From CAVVDY01 sp963819645 (GTDB taxonomy: Bacteria > Acidobacteriota > Terriglobia > Terriglobales > Acidobacteriaceae): a stretch of DNA of 64,000 bases. The stretch is from assembly GCA_963819645.1 (NCBI GenBank), contig CAWFWZ010000014.1, forward strand, positions 677,431-741,430, given 5' to 3'. The notes beneath the pieces are model-generated. The model ran no database searches, was not told the DNA's origin, and worked only from the letters and a program-made list of their open reading frames with translations. The translations under genes and the position numbers were made by a program. Of the stretch, positions 1 through 9,108 are shown one piece after another (position 1 is the stretch's first letter; every line of letters begins with the position of its first letter).

Positions 1-2
1 CC

Positions 3-188
3 GCCCTGGATACAGCTCCGAATCAGACGAATGGGGAGCAGCAGCCTGAAAATGGGCAGCCGCAGCAAGGCGTGAAAACGCCAGAGCAACTGCTGCAGGA
101 ATTGCAGCGGATGCAGCAGCAACAGCAGCTCTATCAGCAGCAGCTGAATCCTGCGAACCAGCAGCCACCGCAGCCGCAGCCACAGTAG
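3..188 (+). CDS. C-terminal end of a Gln/Pro-rich protein (partial)
   Basis: Only the last 61 codons lie in the window; the reading frame is open from base 3 and stops with TAG. The visible part is low-complexity: a Gln/Asn/Pro-rich linker, a short segment beginning TPEQLLQELQRMQ that could be a helix, then poly-Gln and a PQP-rich tail. Such tails occur on secreted or envelope proteins, but nothing here identifies a family. It converges with mtnA, leaving only 4 bases between the two stop codons. Function unknown. Confidence 0.55.
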   Translation, partial: ALDTAPNQTNGEQQPENGQPQQGVKTPEQLLQELQRMQQQQQLYQQQLNPANQQPPQPQPQ

Positions 189-192
189 AGCT

Positions 193-1243
193 TTACTGTC
201 GAAACAGCGCTCTTAGCGATTCAACGTAAGGTGCGCGTGCAACGCCACGCTCGGTGATGATCGCGGATACATACTCGTTCGGCGTGACATCGAACGCGGG
301 ATTCTCGACGCCAACTCCATCCGGCGCGATTTGCCTGCCCGCCATGTGCGTCACTTCGGTTGCGGCGCGCTGCTCGATGGGAATCTGTGCTGCCATCGGC
401 GCGTGGCGAGATCAACAGTCGAAATCGGCGCCGCAACGTAAAACGGAATGCCGTGCTCTTTCGCCAGAATCGCGACCGTGTAGGTTCCGATCTTGTTGGC
501 CACGTCACCGTTGGCGGCGATGCGATCGGCGCCGACAACGACGGCGTTGATCTTTGCCCTGCCTCATCATGACTCCGGCCATGTTGTCGGAGATGACCGT
601 GGTGGGGATGTTGTCCTTCATCAGCTCCCACGCTGTAAGACGCGAGCCTTGCAGGAACGGGCGGGTTTCATCGGCGAAGACGTGCAGCTTCTTTGCCCGA
701 CTCGACTGCCGCGCGGATGACGCCCAATGCAGTGCCGTATCCGGCAGTAGCCAGCGCACCGGCGTTGCAGTGGGTCAGTACGCCGCCGCGTGCCGGCAGC
801 AGCACAGCGCCGTGCTTGCCCATGGCTTCGATTGGCGGCGATGTCTTCCACGTGCATTCGTTTCGCTTCAGCGACGATCTCGCGCTTGATCTCGCGCGAC
901 CGGCCTGTCGCTGCAATTGCGCAAACTTGTCCTGCATGCGGCGAATGGCCCAAAACAGATTGACGGCGGTCGGACGCGTCGCGCCGATAACCTTACAAAT
1001 CTCGTCGAACCGAGCCCCGAGTTCATCGACTGTTTCTGCTTTTGCGTCGCGCACGCCAAGCGCGACTCCCATGCCGGCAGCAACGCCGATGGCCGGCGCG
1101 CCGCGCACGATCATGGTGCTAATCGCGTCGGCGACTTCCTCGTAAGTCTTGCAGGTTACGTAAATCTCTTGCGTCGGCAGCTTCGTCTGATCGATGAAGC
1201 GTACGCCATCGTCAGTCCATTCCAGTGTCTTGATTATGCTCAT
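193..1243 (-). pseudogene. mtnA: Methylthioribose-1-phosphate isomerase, split by several +1 frameshifts
   Basis: MtnA isomerises 5-methylthioribose-1-phosphate to the ribulose form in the methionine salvage pathway. Family motifs are spread over several frames: RGAPAIGVAAG near the start, THCNAGALAT with the catalytic Cys, and VVGADRIAANGD with the catalytic Asp. Removing one base near each of 910, 906, 830, 691, 552, 401 and 385 restores a continuous 347-residue protein, the normal family length. The start is the ATG at 1243 (MSIIKTLEW), 4 bases after the pyrE stop, so it looks like the last gene of a uvrA-CPBP-pyrE-mtnA operon. Seven insertions in 1 kb of an otherwise perfectly conserved gene suggest sequence error, not a decayed gene. 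Confidence 0.85.
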
Positions 1244-1247
1244 GTGT

Positions 1248-1829
1248 TTATGCAGGATTGCGTTTGATATGTTCTGCGCGAACGTCATTAGCGGTGAACA
1301 GAGATATGAACGTCGCCGGCGAGGCCGCCTTCTCTACGCTCGGTCGTCCGCCTGCCTCTTCGCGCTCAACCAGGCACATTACGCCGGCGATCTCAAAGCC
1401 GTATTCGCGCGCCGCTTCAATGGCCTGAATCGTGGAGGCGCCCGTGGTGCAGACATCATCAACGATGACTACGCGCGCAGGCTTCTCGCGGAAGCCTTCG
1501 ATGCGCTGTCCGGTGCCATGCGTCTTCTCCGCCTTGCGAACAAGAAAACCATTTACGGGCTTGCCCTGTTGCGCACTGATCACGGACGTCGCGACCACGA
1601 TGGGATCGGCTCCCATGGTCAGGCCACCGATTGCATCAGCCTGCCAGCCGCGACTCTGGATCTCCTGCAGCACGGTCTCTCCGGTCCGCAGGGCGCCTTG
1701 CGCATCCAGCGTAGTCAACCGGCAATCAATGTAGTAGTCGCTGGTGCCTCCACTCGATAACTTGAAGTTGCCCAGACGAAAGGATTTCTCCGCCAGCATC
1801 CGCAATAATTCCTCACGCGCGCTTGCCAT
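1248..1829 (-). CDS. pyrE: Orotate phosphoribosyltransferase
   Basis: PyrE transfers the phosphoribosyl group from PRPP to orotate, giving orotidine 5'-monophosphate in pyrimidine synthesis. The 193-residue protein has the type I phosphoribosyltransferase PRPP loop VVIVDDVCTTGAS (about residues 118-130), the LSSGGTSDYYIDCR segment typical of OPRTases near the N-terminus, and a catalytic-loop Lys in VRKAEKTHGTG. The length is normal. It sits between the CPBP protease gene (15 bases upstream) and mtnA (4 bases downstream) on the same strand and is probably cotranscribed with them. Confidence 0.95.
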   Translation of the reverse strand: MASAREELLRMLAEKSFRLGNFKLSSGGTSDYYIDCRLTTLDAQGALRTGETVLQEIQSRGWQADAIGGLTMGADPIVVATSVISAQQGKPVNGFLVRKAEKTHGTGQRIEGFREKPARVVIVDDVCTTGASTIQAIEAAREYGFEIAGVMCLVEREEAGGRPSVEKAASPATFISLFTANDVRAEHIKRNPA

Positions 1830-1844
1830 TCAGGCGATGCTCTC

Positions 1845-2699
1845 CTAGCTGCTCAGTTTATCGAGATGGTGAAAATGATCGCTGCCAATCCAGAGTAGCG
1901 CAAACAGAGTGAAGTTGTACCCCGAATGCGTCAGCACGCTGGCGGCGACAGAATCGGTTCGCTCGCGCACGATTGTGAGTGCAAGGCCGACAACGAAGAT
2001 GCTCAGGATCGGCGCCCAGGCGTATCCCAGCTGTGCTCCGTGAATCGACGCGAAGGCTGCGGCCGTCAGCAACACGGCAAGCAACGTGCCCAACCCGCGG
2101 CGTAGTGTTGGGAAGAGCATCCCACGGAAGAACAGTTCTTCCAGCACCGGTGCGATCAGGATGCCGAAGAACGCCATCAGGTAAGCGCTGCCGGCATCGT
2201 TGAAGAACTTGTCCATGGGCAGCGACTTTGGAATTGGTAGGAAGTGTGCCAGTCCTTCGACCGCAAAGGCGAGCACAATTCCGGATAAGTAGAACCAGAG
2301 GGCTTTGCCACTCGGCCAATTCCATCGAATTGCTGTAAGAAAAGGCTCATTGCTGCGCCGGCGAACGATCATCGCCATAAACCCGATGATCAGCGGATAG
2401 CTCGCAATCTGCGAGCCGACAACAATCAGCGGCTCCTGTGCCAGCGCATAGATTGAGAGCCCATGAAAGGTGCGTAGACTGTGAGCAACGCCAAGGGCGA
2501 TCAGGCTGCACACGAAGATGGCCAGCACGGTTGCGCACGGAATCACCGCAACGTCCCATGCTGTCCACGCTGGGAACTCGCGTTTGGGAGGCTGGGCAAA
2601 TGCTGAAAACTCAAAGCTGCTTGCGCTGTCAGGAACTAGCTCTGCCGGTGCCGGAGCGCCTGCAGGCTCTGGCAATGGCCAATGATCGCCTTCAGCCAT
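1845..2699 (-). CDS. CPBP family intramembrane glutamic protease
   Basis: A 284-residue membrane protein with a proline-rich cytosolic N-terminus of about 45 residues, then about eight hydrophobic segments. The CPBP (Abi/Rce1-type) motifs are present: EELFFRG (Glu-Glu-x3-Arg) near residue 185, SIHGAQLG with a conserved His, and HSGYN near the C-terminus. Family members are intramembrane endopeptidases related to CAAX protease; substrates are usually unknown, and so is this one. The first 8 bases overlap the 3' end of uvrA, so translational coupling to uvrA is likely. Confidence 0.9.
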   Translation of the reverse strand: MAEGDHWPLPEPAGAPAPAELVPDSASSFEFSAFAQPPKREFPAWTAWDVAVIPCATVLAIFVCSLIALGVAHSLRTFHGLSIYALAQEPLIVVGSQIASYPLIIGFMAMIVRRRSNEPFLTAIRWNWPSGKALWFYLSGIVLAFAVEGLAHFLPIPKSLPMDKFFNDAGSAYLMAFFGILIAPVLEELFFRGMLFPTLRRGLGTLLAVLLTAAAFASIHGAQLGYAWAPILSIFVVGLALTIVRERTDSVAASVLTHSGYNFTLFALLWIGSDHFHHLDKLSS

Positions 2700-5523
2700 T
2701 GGCCCCTACTTGTTGAGGAACGCTCTGATCGCTGGGCTTCGCGACGCGCGGCAACAGTTTGGCCAACGCCTGTCCGGTGTACGACTTCTTCATCCGCGCT
2801 ACCTGCTCGGGCGTGCCCTGCGCGACGATTCGACCGCCGTCCTCTCCGCCTTCAGGGCCGAGGTCGATAATCCAGTCGGCATTGCGGATTACATCCATGT
2901 TGTGTTCGATGATGATAATGCTGTTGCCCAAATCCGTTAGACGGTGCAAAACCTCGAGCAGCTTGCTGACATCGGCAAAGTGTAATCCCGTGGTGGGCTC
3001 ATCCAGCAGGTACAGCGTCTTACCCGTCTGCCGCTTGCTCAGCTCGCGTGCTAGCTTGATGCGCTGCGCCTCGCCACCCGACAACGTCACTGCCGATTGT
3101 CCAAGATGAATATAACCCAGCCCGACATCCACCAGAGTTTGCAGCTTCTGCTTGATCTGCGGGAAAGCCTCCAGCAGCGGCAGCGTGTCTGACACTGGCA
3201 TTTCCAGCAGGTCAGCGATGGAGTAGCCCTTGTAACGCACAGCCAGCGTCTCGTGGTTATATCGCTTACCGCCGCACACTTCACACAAGACGTACACGTC
3301 GGGCAGAAAGTTCATTTCAATACGCCGTTCGCCTTCGCCCTGGCAAGCTTCGCAGCGACCACCCGCAACATTGAAGGAGAAGCGCCCGGCTTTGTAGCCG
3401 CGCTCGCGCGATTCCGGCAGCATGGCATACAGGTCGCGAATCTGCGTGAAAACCCCTGTATACGTCGCAGGATTCGAGCGCGGCGTGCGTCCAATCGGCG
3501 ACTGGTCGATGCGGATGACCTTGTCGATGTACTCGGTTCCGCTGATCGACTTGTGTGCGCCTGCCTCTTCGCGCGAGCCGTACAAGTTTCGGGCCAGGGC
3601 GCGATAGAGGATGTCGTTCACCAGAGTTGACTTGCCCGAGCCCGAAACCCCGGTCACGACGGTCATAACTCCCAGCGGGAAGCTGACGTCGAGATGATTC
3701 AGATTGTTCTCGCTGGCGCCGAGAATCGTGATGGCCTTCCCGTTCGGAGTCCGACGCGCGAACCGATAGGCCACCTGCTTTTCGCCCGAAATGTATTGTC
3801 CCGTCAGCGAGCGCGGCTCGGATGCGATCTCTGCGGGCGTTCCGCTGGCCACCAGCTCTCCGCCGTGACGGCCTGCCCCCGGACCAAGATCGACTACGTA
3901 ATCGGCGCGGCGAATCGTGTCCTCATCGTGCTCGACAACCAGCACGGTGTTGCCGAGATCACGCAACGATTCCAGCGCTTCTAACAGGCGTTCGTTGTCG
4001 CGATGATGTAGCCCAATCGACGGCTCATCCAGCACGTAGAGTACGCCGCGAAGCCGAGACCCGATCTGCGTCGCCAGGCGTATGCGCTGGCCTTCGCCTC
4101 CACTCAACGTTGCCGCTGAGCGATCCAGCGAGATGTAACCCAAGCCAACGGCGTTCAGGAAGCCCAGGCGTTCGGCAACTTCCTTCAGAATGCGTCCCGC
4201 GATCTGCTTCTCTCGCGGGTTGAGACGGATTCGCGACGCGGCTTCGATTGCCCGCGACACCGGCAGCGCGGTGAAATCGGCGATCGAGATGCCATTCACC
4301 TTCACGCCCAAGCTCTCAGGCCGAAGACGCTTGCCGCCGCAGGCAGGACACTTGCTGGCTGACATGTGATCCAGCAGCCACTCGCGATAAGTTTCGGAAC
4401 TGCTGTCTTCCATCGCCCGGCGCAGATAGGCAAATACGCCAAGGAATCCCCCGCGCTTTTGCTCGCCCGGCTGCGGGCCGTACAAAATGAGGTTTTGCGT
4501 CTTGCGCGGAAGCTGCTCAAATGGTTTGGAGAGATCAAACCCGTACGCCGCGGACGCAAGTTGGAGGGTGTGGATCAGGTTTTGCGAGGCAGAGCCCGGG
4601 CCCAAGCCCCCCTCCAGTAGCGGCTTCGACCAGTCGGAAACCACCTTCGCGGGATCGAAGTCATACTTGCTGCCCAGGCCATTGCACTCAGGACATGCGC
4701 CATAGATGCTGTTAAAAGAGAACGAGCGCGGCTCCAGAACCGGGACGCTGATGCCGCATTCAGGGCAGGCGAGCTTCGACGAATAGAGCCGCTCCTCACC
4801 ATCGACGACCGCGACCAGCACCAGCCCGTTGGCCAGCTTCATGGCCAGCTCAACCGACTGAACCAGCCGGCGCTCGATGCCCGCTTTCACCAGCAGCCGA
4901 TCGACCACTAGCTCGATGGTGTGGTTCTTGCGCTTGTCGAGCTTGATCTCCTCATCCGCAATATTGCGCAGCTCGCCGTCGATCCTGGCGCGGGTAAATC
5001 CTTGCTGCACCAGCTTATCGAGCTCTTTCTTGAACTCGCCTTTGCGGCCGCGCACGATCGGCGCCATGATCATGACGCGCTCTTCCGGCCGTAGCTCCAT
5101 CACCCGCTGCACGATCTGATCGGCCGATTGCCGCGAGATCTCGCGTCCGCATTGCGGACAATGCGGGACTCCCACCGAGGAGTAGAGCAGCCGAAGGTAG
5201 TCGTATATCTCGGTGATCGTCCCTACGGTCGAGCGAGGGCTGCGGCTGGTGGTTTTCTGTTCGATGGCGATCGATGGGCTCAGGCCGTCGATACCGTCTA
5301 CGTCGGGCCGTTCCATCTGGTCGAGGAACTGGCGAGCGTACGCCGAGAGCGTCTCAACATAGCGGCGCTGTCCCTCGGCATAGATCGTGTCGAAGGCCAG
5401 CGAAGACTTTCCTGAGCCGCTCAATCCGGTGATAACCGTTAGCTTGTTCCGGGGTATTTCGACGCTGATGTTCTTGAGGTTGTGTTGCCGTGCCCCGCGC
5501 ACGGTGATGCTGGTAATGGCCAT
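2692..5523 (-). CDS. uvrA: Excinuclease ABC subunit A
   Basis: UvrA is the damage-recognition ATPase of nucleotide excision repair; it loads UvrB on distorted DNA. The 943-residue protein has both ABC modules: Walker A GLSGSGKSS at 33-41 with the signature LSGGEGQRIRLA, and a second Walker A GVSGSGKST with LSGGEAQRIKLA. The UvrA zinc-binding segments are visible (CPECG...CPEC in the first half; CEACQGEGE...CEVCGGK in the second). The length is normal and there are no frameshifts over 2.8 kb. It is the first gene of the minus-strand group running into the CPBP protease, pyrE and mtnA. Confidence 0.98.
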   Translation of the reverse strand: MAITSITVRGARQHNLKNISVEIPRNKLTVITGLSGSGKSSLAFDTIYAEGQRRYVETLSAYARQFLDQMERPDVDGIDGLSPSIAIEQKTTSRSPRSTVGTITEIYDYLRLLYSSVGVPHCPQCGREISRQSADQIVQRVMELRPEERVMIMAPIVRGRKGEFKKELDKLVQQGFTRARIDGELRNIADEEIKLDKRKNHTIELVVDRLLVKAGIERRLVQSVELAMKLANGLVLVAVVDGEERLYSSKLACPECGISVPVLEPRSFSFNSIYGACPECNGLGSKYDFDPAKVVSDWSKPLLEGGLGPGSASQNLIHTLQLASAAYGFDLSKPFEQLPRKTQNLILYGPQPGEQKRGGFLGVFAYLRRAMEDSSSETYREWLLDHMSASKCPACGGKRLRPESLGVKVNGISIADFTALPVSRAIEAASRIRLNPREKQIAGRILKEVAERLGFLNAVGLGYISLDRSAATLSGGEGQRIRLATQIGSRLRGVLYVLDEPSIGLHHRDNERLLEALESLRDLGNTVLVVEHDEDTIRRADYVVDLGPGAGRHGGELVASGTPAEIASEPRSLTGQYISGEKQVAYRFARRTPNGKAITILGASENNLNHLDVSFPLGVMTVVTGVSGSGKSTLVNDILYRALARNLYGSREEAGAHKSISGTEYIDKVIRIDQSPIGRTPRSNPATYTGVFTQIRDLYAMLPESRERGYKAGRFSFNVAGGRCEACQGEGERRIEMNFLPDVYVLCEVCGGKRYNHETLAVRYKGYSIADLLEMPVSDTLPLLEAFPQIKQKLQTLVDVGLGYIHLGQSAVTLSGGEAQRIKLARELSKRQTGKTLYLLDEPTTGLHFADVSKLLEVLHRLTDLGNSIIIIEHNMDVIRNADWIIDLGPEGGEDGGRIVAQGTPEQVARMKKSYTGQALAKLLPRVAKPSDQSVPQQVGANG

Positions 5524-5812
5524 TGACCTGTTTCGCTAACCTGTCTGGGCGCTCGTCCTGCTTGGGAGTGATTCAGAGCAGTCCGAAGTCGAACGTTTCG
5601 GAAAGGTGCCTGAAATCACGACCGGAACCGCTCTGGAACCTTGGCGAGGAGGTGTGCGCAACTCTACTCCGTATCTTATTTGTCAACATTCAAAGGCGTC
5701 AATGCGCGGTAAAGTTGCATCCAGAGTAGAGGTGGTGCTTTCAGTAGATGCTGGCCGAGGGATTGACGCTTCCGAGGTATTGACCAGCGGCTGCTCAGAA
5801 TGAGACGGTGGT

Positions 5813-5986
5813 ATGACTTCTATGTTCTTGTCGATTCTGCTGTTGCTTACGATTGTGTTTGCGTTTGCTATTGGAATTGTTCTGGGACGCTGGGCGATCT
5901 TCGGAATTCTGCACTTCTTTGATCCGGCCAGGACGCAGAAGGAGACGAGGACCAGCGAACTCGCTCCTGCCTCCGGTGGCGACTAG
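5813..5986 (+). CDS. Small single-pass membrane protein, 57 aa
   Basis: A short open frame with one strong hydrophobic helix right at the N-terminus (MTSMFLSILLLLTIVFAFAI, residues 1-20), then GRWAIFGILHFFDPAR and a polar tail. Composition suggests a real single-pass peptide with a short cytoplasmic tail, but only a weak ribosome-binding sequence precedes the ATG. It is divergent from uvrA and converges with the amine oxidase gene, 9 bases from its stop. No family recognised; function unknown. Confidence 0.45.
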   Translation: MTSMFLSILLLLTIVFAFAIGIVLGRWAIFGILHFFDPARTQKETRTSELAPASGGD

Positions 5987-5995
5987 TCCCGCTGC

Positions 5996-7348
5996 TTACG
6001 GTTTCCGAAGCTTCAGTATCTCTTCTGCCACTCTCACTCCACTGCTAAACGCGCCATGAACGGTCGCATGATGACCGTCACTCTGGGTGGCTTCTCCCGC
6101 AAAAAACAGTCGATCGGATAACGGTTGTGCCAGCTCTTGCTGAGCTCCCATACCTCCGGCAAGCACGTAACTGTAGGCTCCGCGCGAGTACGGATCAGAC
6201 TGCCAATCGTGATAGTAGAAGTGGGTGAGATGCTGAGCGACGAAGCTTTCCGGCAACGAGAGAATTCGCGCAAGAGCGCCTATTGCTAGGGTACAGAGCT
6301 CGCCTTCTTCGAGTGATGCTTTCGCCTCGACGCATGGTCCGGCACACCAGCCGACCAGAAGCGGAAGATGCGACGCCGCTGTCCACCAGGTGGGGAAGCC
6401 CGGGTCGTCACTGAAAATGAAATGGGGATCGCGCAGAGCCCGCTCACCCATCACTTGAGCATCTTCCCAGAATGCGCTGTCAAAACGAAGCGTAACCCGC
6501 ATGACTGAGCCCATCGCAAGTTTTGCCAAGGCATCACGCTTCTCCACCAGCGGAGGCTTGAAGGTGACCGCGCCGAGCGGCTGTCGTTCTTGCTGCAGCA
6601 CTCCAAGAGGAAGCGTAACCACCACGCGAGCGGCGATAAACTCCTGCATCTGCTCTGAATTTTCCGCTCCCGCCAGCAGCACGACGGGTTCGCGTCGCCA
6701 ATCGACTTGCGTCACCGGCAGGCGAGTCCGAATCGTCACCGTGTCAGGAAGCGAGCGCATCAGGGCTTCAGGCAACTTGTTGTAGCCTCCGACGATGTGG
6801 AACATGCGATCTTCTTCGATCTCATGGCTGGCACGATCGCCGTAGATGATGGAATGGGTACTGATGCATGCTGGGTCGGCGGCGTGAAAGCCCCCTACGA
6901 ACGTGCGAGCGGATTGCTTCTCGTCATCAGGAGCCTTGGCGAATCGGGTATTTAGCGTCTCTTCGAAGGTTTCGTCGGGAAAAGACGCTGGGATCGAGCT
7001 TGTCCAATCTGGCGAAGACCTCACCACCCTCATCGCCGCATGGCTCAAGACCGCCGCTTTCGGCGTGAGCAGTAAGTCTGGCCCGTTAGTTCATATAGTT
7101 CTAGATCGTGTTTCTTTATGTAATCGTCGAGTTGCGGCGGCTTGCCGTGTACGAATTCGGCGCCCAGTTCGATCGCGGCCTCTGGCGCGCCGCCGGGCAG
7201 GCTCCAGACCCGGCCCCCAACCCGTGCGCGCGCCTCCAAGAAGTAGGACCCGCAGGCCGGCCTTTCCAAGGCGCTCGGCTGCCGCCAGACCGGCGACTCC
7301 GGCGCCGATGATGATCACGTCATATTTGCGTTCAGCTTGTTCAGGCAT
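5996..7348 (-). pseudogene. Flavin monoamine oxidase family protein, split by three +1 frameshifts
   Basis: This is an FAD-dependent amine oxidase of the MAO/polyamine oxidase type. The N-terminus has the dinucleotide-binding fold YDVIIIGAGVAGLAAAERL, then EARARVGGRVW and IELGAEFVHG, and the C-terminus has RLFFAGEAT...GAFSSGVRVAEEIL, the usual second FAD-contact motif. Frame is lost at about 7237, 7059 and 6980, each repaired by removing one base; the repaired protein is 449 residues, normal for the family. Substrate cannot be told from sequence. It stands alone between a small membrane ORF and the cytochrome c gene. Confidence 0.85.
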
Positions 7349-7737
7349 ATCGTGCGGACGACAGGGATTGATGCTTCATCAAGATTACCCCTTCCGCAAC
7401 TTAGACTTACAGCCGGGTCCCGGCAGCGCGGCGCGAGACGTGCCAAATCCCGCTGAGACAAAGCTAATCGCCGAACGTCGCCTGCGCCGATTCGCGCCGC
7501 TGAGAATCGCCACGACTACGTCACCCAGCTCAGGTCGGAAGCCGAGAATCGCATCGTGTCGTCCGTAACCCGTTGCGAAACACATCACGCACGAAAGTGA
7601 CGCAAGTCACAGAACGATTTCGGCTTAGAGGACGAAACTGAGTCTACGGATTGGAAAGCACAGTCCGTACGGGTGGTCTTAATAGCACTGATAAATATCC
7701 ACCGCCCTTTATATGCGTTCATGCTTCAGGAGAAGTG
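7349..7737. other. Divergent intergenic region, amine oxidase / cytochrome c
   Basis: A 389-base gap between divergent genes. No credible gene on either strand. It carries a CRP/FNR-like palindrome at 7596-7611 and an A/T-rich stretch just before the cytochrome c ribosome-binding site, so promoters for both genes probably lie here. Confidence 0.5.
7596..7611. promoter_or_regulatory. CRP/FNR-family-like operator
   Basis: The sequence AGTGA-CGCAAG-TCACA matches the TGTGA-N6-TCACA palindrome of CRP-type sites in 9 of 10 half-site bases. It lies 127 bases upstream of the cytochrome c start codon. CRP/FNR-family regulators often control respiratory genes, which fits the redox genes downstream. 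No such regulator is encoded in the window; binding is inferred from the palindrome only. Confidence 0.4.
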
Positions 7738-8064
7738 ATGAAAAAAGTCATATTCGCGGTCATGCTGGTCGCAATTGCATTGTTCCTTATTCTTCCGAAT
7801 CTGTCGTGGGCCCAGGCTGACATCTACAAGACGAAGTGTGCCGGATGTCATGGAGTAGATGGGAAGGGAACTACTGCCGGACAAAAGATGGGAGCACCTT
7901 CGTTCTCATCCGATAAGGTCCAAAAGGCTTCGGATGCTGAGCTGGCCGATTTCATCGAAAACGGCGGCCCGCAGAAGAAGGCAGCGCATGCCTTTGGTAA
8001 CAAGGGCGTCAGCCAGGCAGACGCGCAAAAGCTGGCTGCATACGTAAAAACTTTAGGCAAGTAG
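7738..8064 (+). CDS. Small secreted monoheme cytochrome c
   Basis: A 108-residue class I cytochrome c. Residues 1-25 form a Sec signal peptide (MKKVIFAVMLVAIALFLILP... cleaved after SWAQA). The heme-attachment motif CAGCH follows about 10 residues after the cleavage point; the axial Met is probably in QKMGAPSF, with the closing helix AQKLAAYVKTLGK typical of cbb3/c6-like domains. A good AGGAG sits 7 bases before the ATG. It likely carries electrons in the periplasm, possibly for the ferredoxin/HybB-like module downstream. Confidence 0.92.
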   Translation: MKKVIFAVMLVAIALFLILPNLSWAQADIYKTKCAGCHGVDGKGTTAGQKMGAPSFSSDKVQKASDAELADFIENGGPQKKAAHAFGNKGVSQADAQKLAAYVKTLGK

Positions 8065-8091
8065 TCTTCTCTCTCTTTCTCTCTGACCCGA

Positions 8092-8113
8092 GGGCGGAGC
8101 GCCTGCTCCGCCC
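8092..8113. terminator. GC-rich hairpin downstream of the cytochrome c gene
   Basis: A perfect 9-bp stem (GGGCGGAGC / GCTCCGCCC) with a 4-base loop begins 27 bases after the cytochrome c stop. There is no U-tract after it; the pyrimidine run CTCTCTTTCTCTCT lies before it. It may be a weak terminator or an mRNA-stabilising hairpin separating the abundant cytochrome message from the genes below. Confidence 0.4.
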
Positions 8114-8343
8114 GGAAGGCCGAATAGGGCCACAGTGAATATCTGCACCGGGATTCGCACGCAAGAGTCTCGGGCACGAATCAGCAGTCCGTGCCTCTCG
8201 GGGCAAAGCTTAACCCAAAATCAGCCGTCTCCGATCGAATCTATTTACTTCGATAAATCGCACTCATACCCACTCCCAGCCTCAAAGCCGGGCAGTGCAC
8301 ACGTCCATTCGGTAGCCTCGGGCCGATTGGGGAGATCACATAC

Positions 8344-9108
8344 ATGAGCAAAGGACTTCTTTACGATGCAACGTTATGCATCGACTGCAAACAGTGCGAG
8401 CAGGCCTGCGCCACCGAAAACGGCCTGCCGTACGACGACAAAATTGCCGCGCAGGATTTCACGTCGGCGCTATAAATTAACCACCGTGCTGGCCAAGGGC
8501 GACAAGTACATGCGCCGGCTATGCATGAACTGCGATGACCCGGCCTGTGCCTCCGTATGTCCAGTAGGGGCGCTGAAGAAGACCGCGCTGGGCCCGGTTA
8601 CTTACGACCAACACAAGTGCATGGGATGTCGTTACTGCATGGCGGCCTGTCCCTTTGGCGTGCCCAAGTATCGAGTGGGACAAGGCGATACCAGGCGTGC
8701 GCAAGTGCATCATGTGCGCGCCGCGCGTGCAGGCTGGCAAGCCACACCGCGTGCGCCGAAGCCTGCCCCACCGGAGCAACGAAGTTCGGCGACCGTGATG
8801 AATTGCTGAAAGAAGCGCAGCAGCGGATTCAGGACAATCCCGACAAGTATCTCCACCACATCTATGGCGAGACGGAAGTTGGTGGAACCTCGGTCTTGCT
8901 GCTCTCGTCGGCTGAGTTCACCAACTTCGGCTACCGCGATGACCTCACCCAGCGGGCCCTCCCCATGTACACCTACCAGGTGCTGCAGCACATTCCACAA
9001 TTCGTTCCCCTGTTCGGGACGCTGCTGGGCGGCATTTACTGGATCACCCACCGCCGCGAAGACGTTGCTGAGGCGGAAGAGAACGAGAAGAGAGGCGGCG
9101 AGCAATGA
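8344..9108 (+). pseudogene. HybA-like four-[4Fe-4S] ferredoxin protein, split by three +1 frameshifts
   Basis: Electron-transfer subunit of the DmsB/HybA type. Four cysteine clusters are readable: CIDCKQCEQAC, CMNCDDPACASVCP, CMGCRYCMAACPFG, and CIMC...CAEACPTGA. After them comes one hydrophobic segment (VPLFGTLLGGIYWITH), as in HybA, which anchors it beside the membrane partner. Deleting one base near 8470, 8672 and 8745 gives 253 residues. A GGGGAG lies before the ATG. Unlike E. coli HybA there is no Tat signal at the N-terminus (MSKGLLYDATLCIDC), so the side of the membrane it faces is uncertain. The stop overlaps the next start by 4 bases. Confidence 0.85.

Noticed and set aside
193..1243. 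Programmed +1 ribosomal frameshifting in mtnA and other genes
   Set aside because: No shared slippery codon or in-frame stop at the shift sites, up to seven shifts in one gene, and site sequences that differ. Sequencing insertions explain it better.
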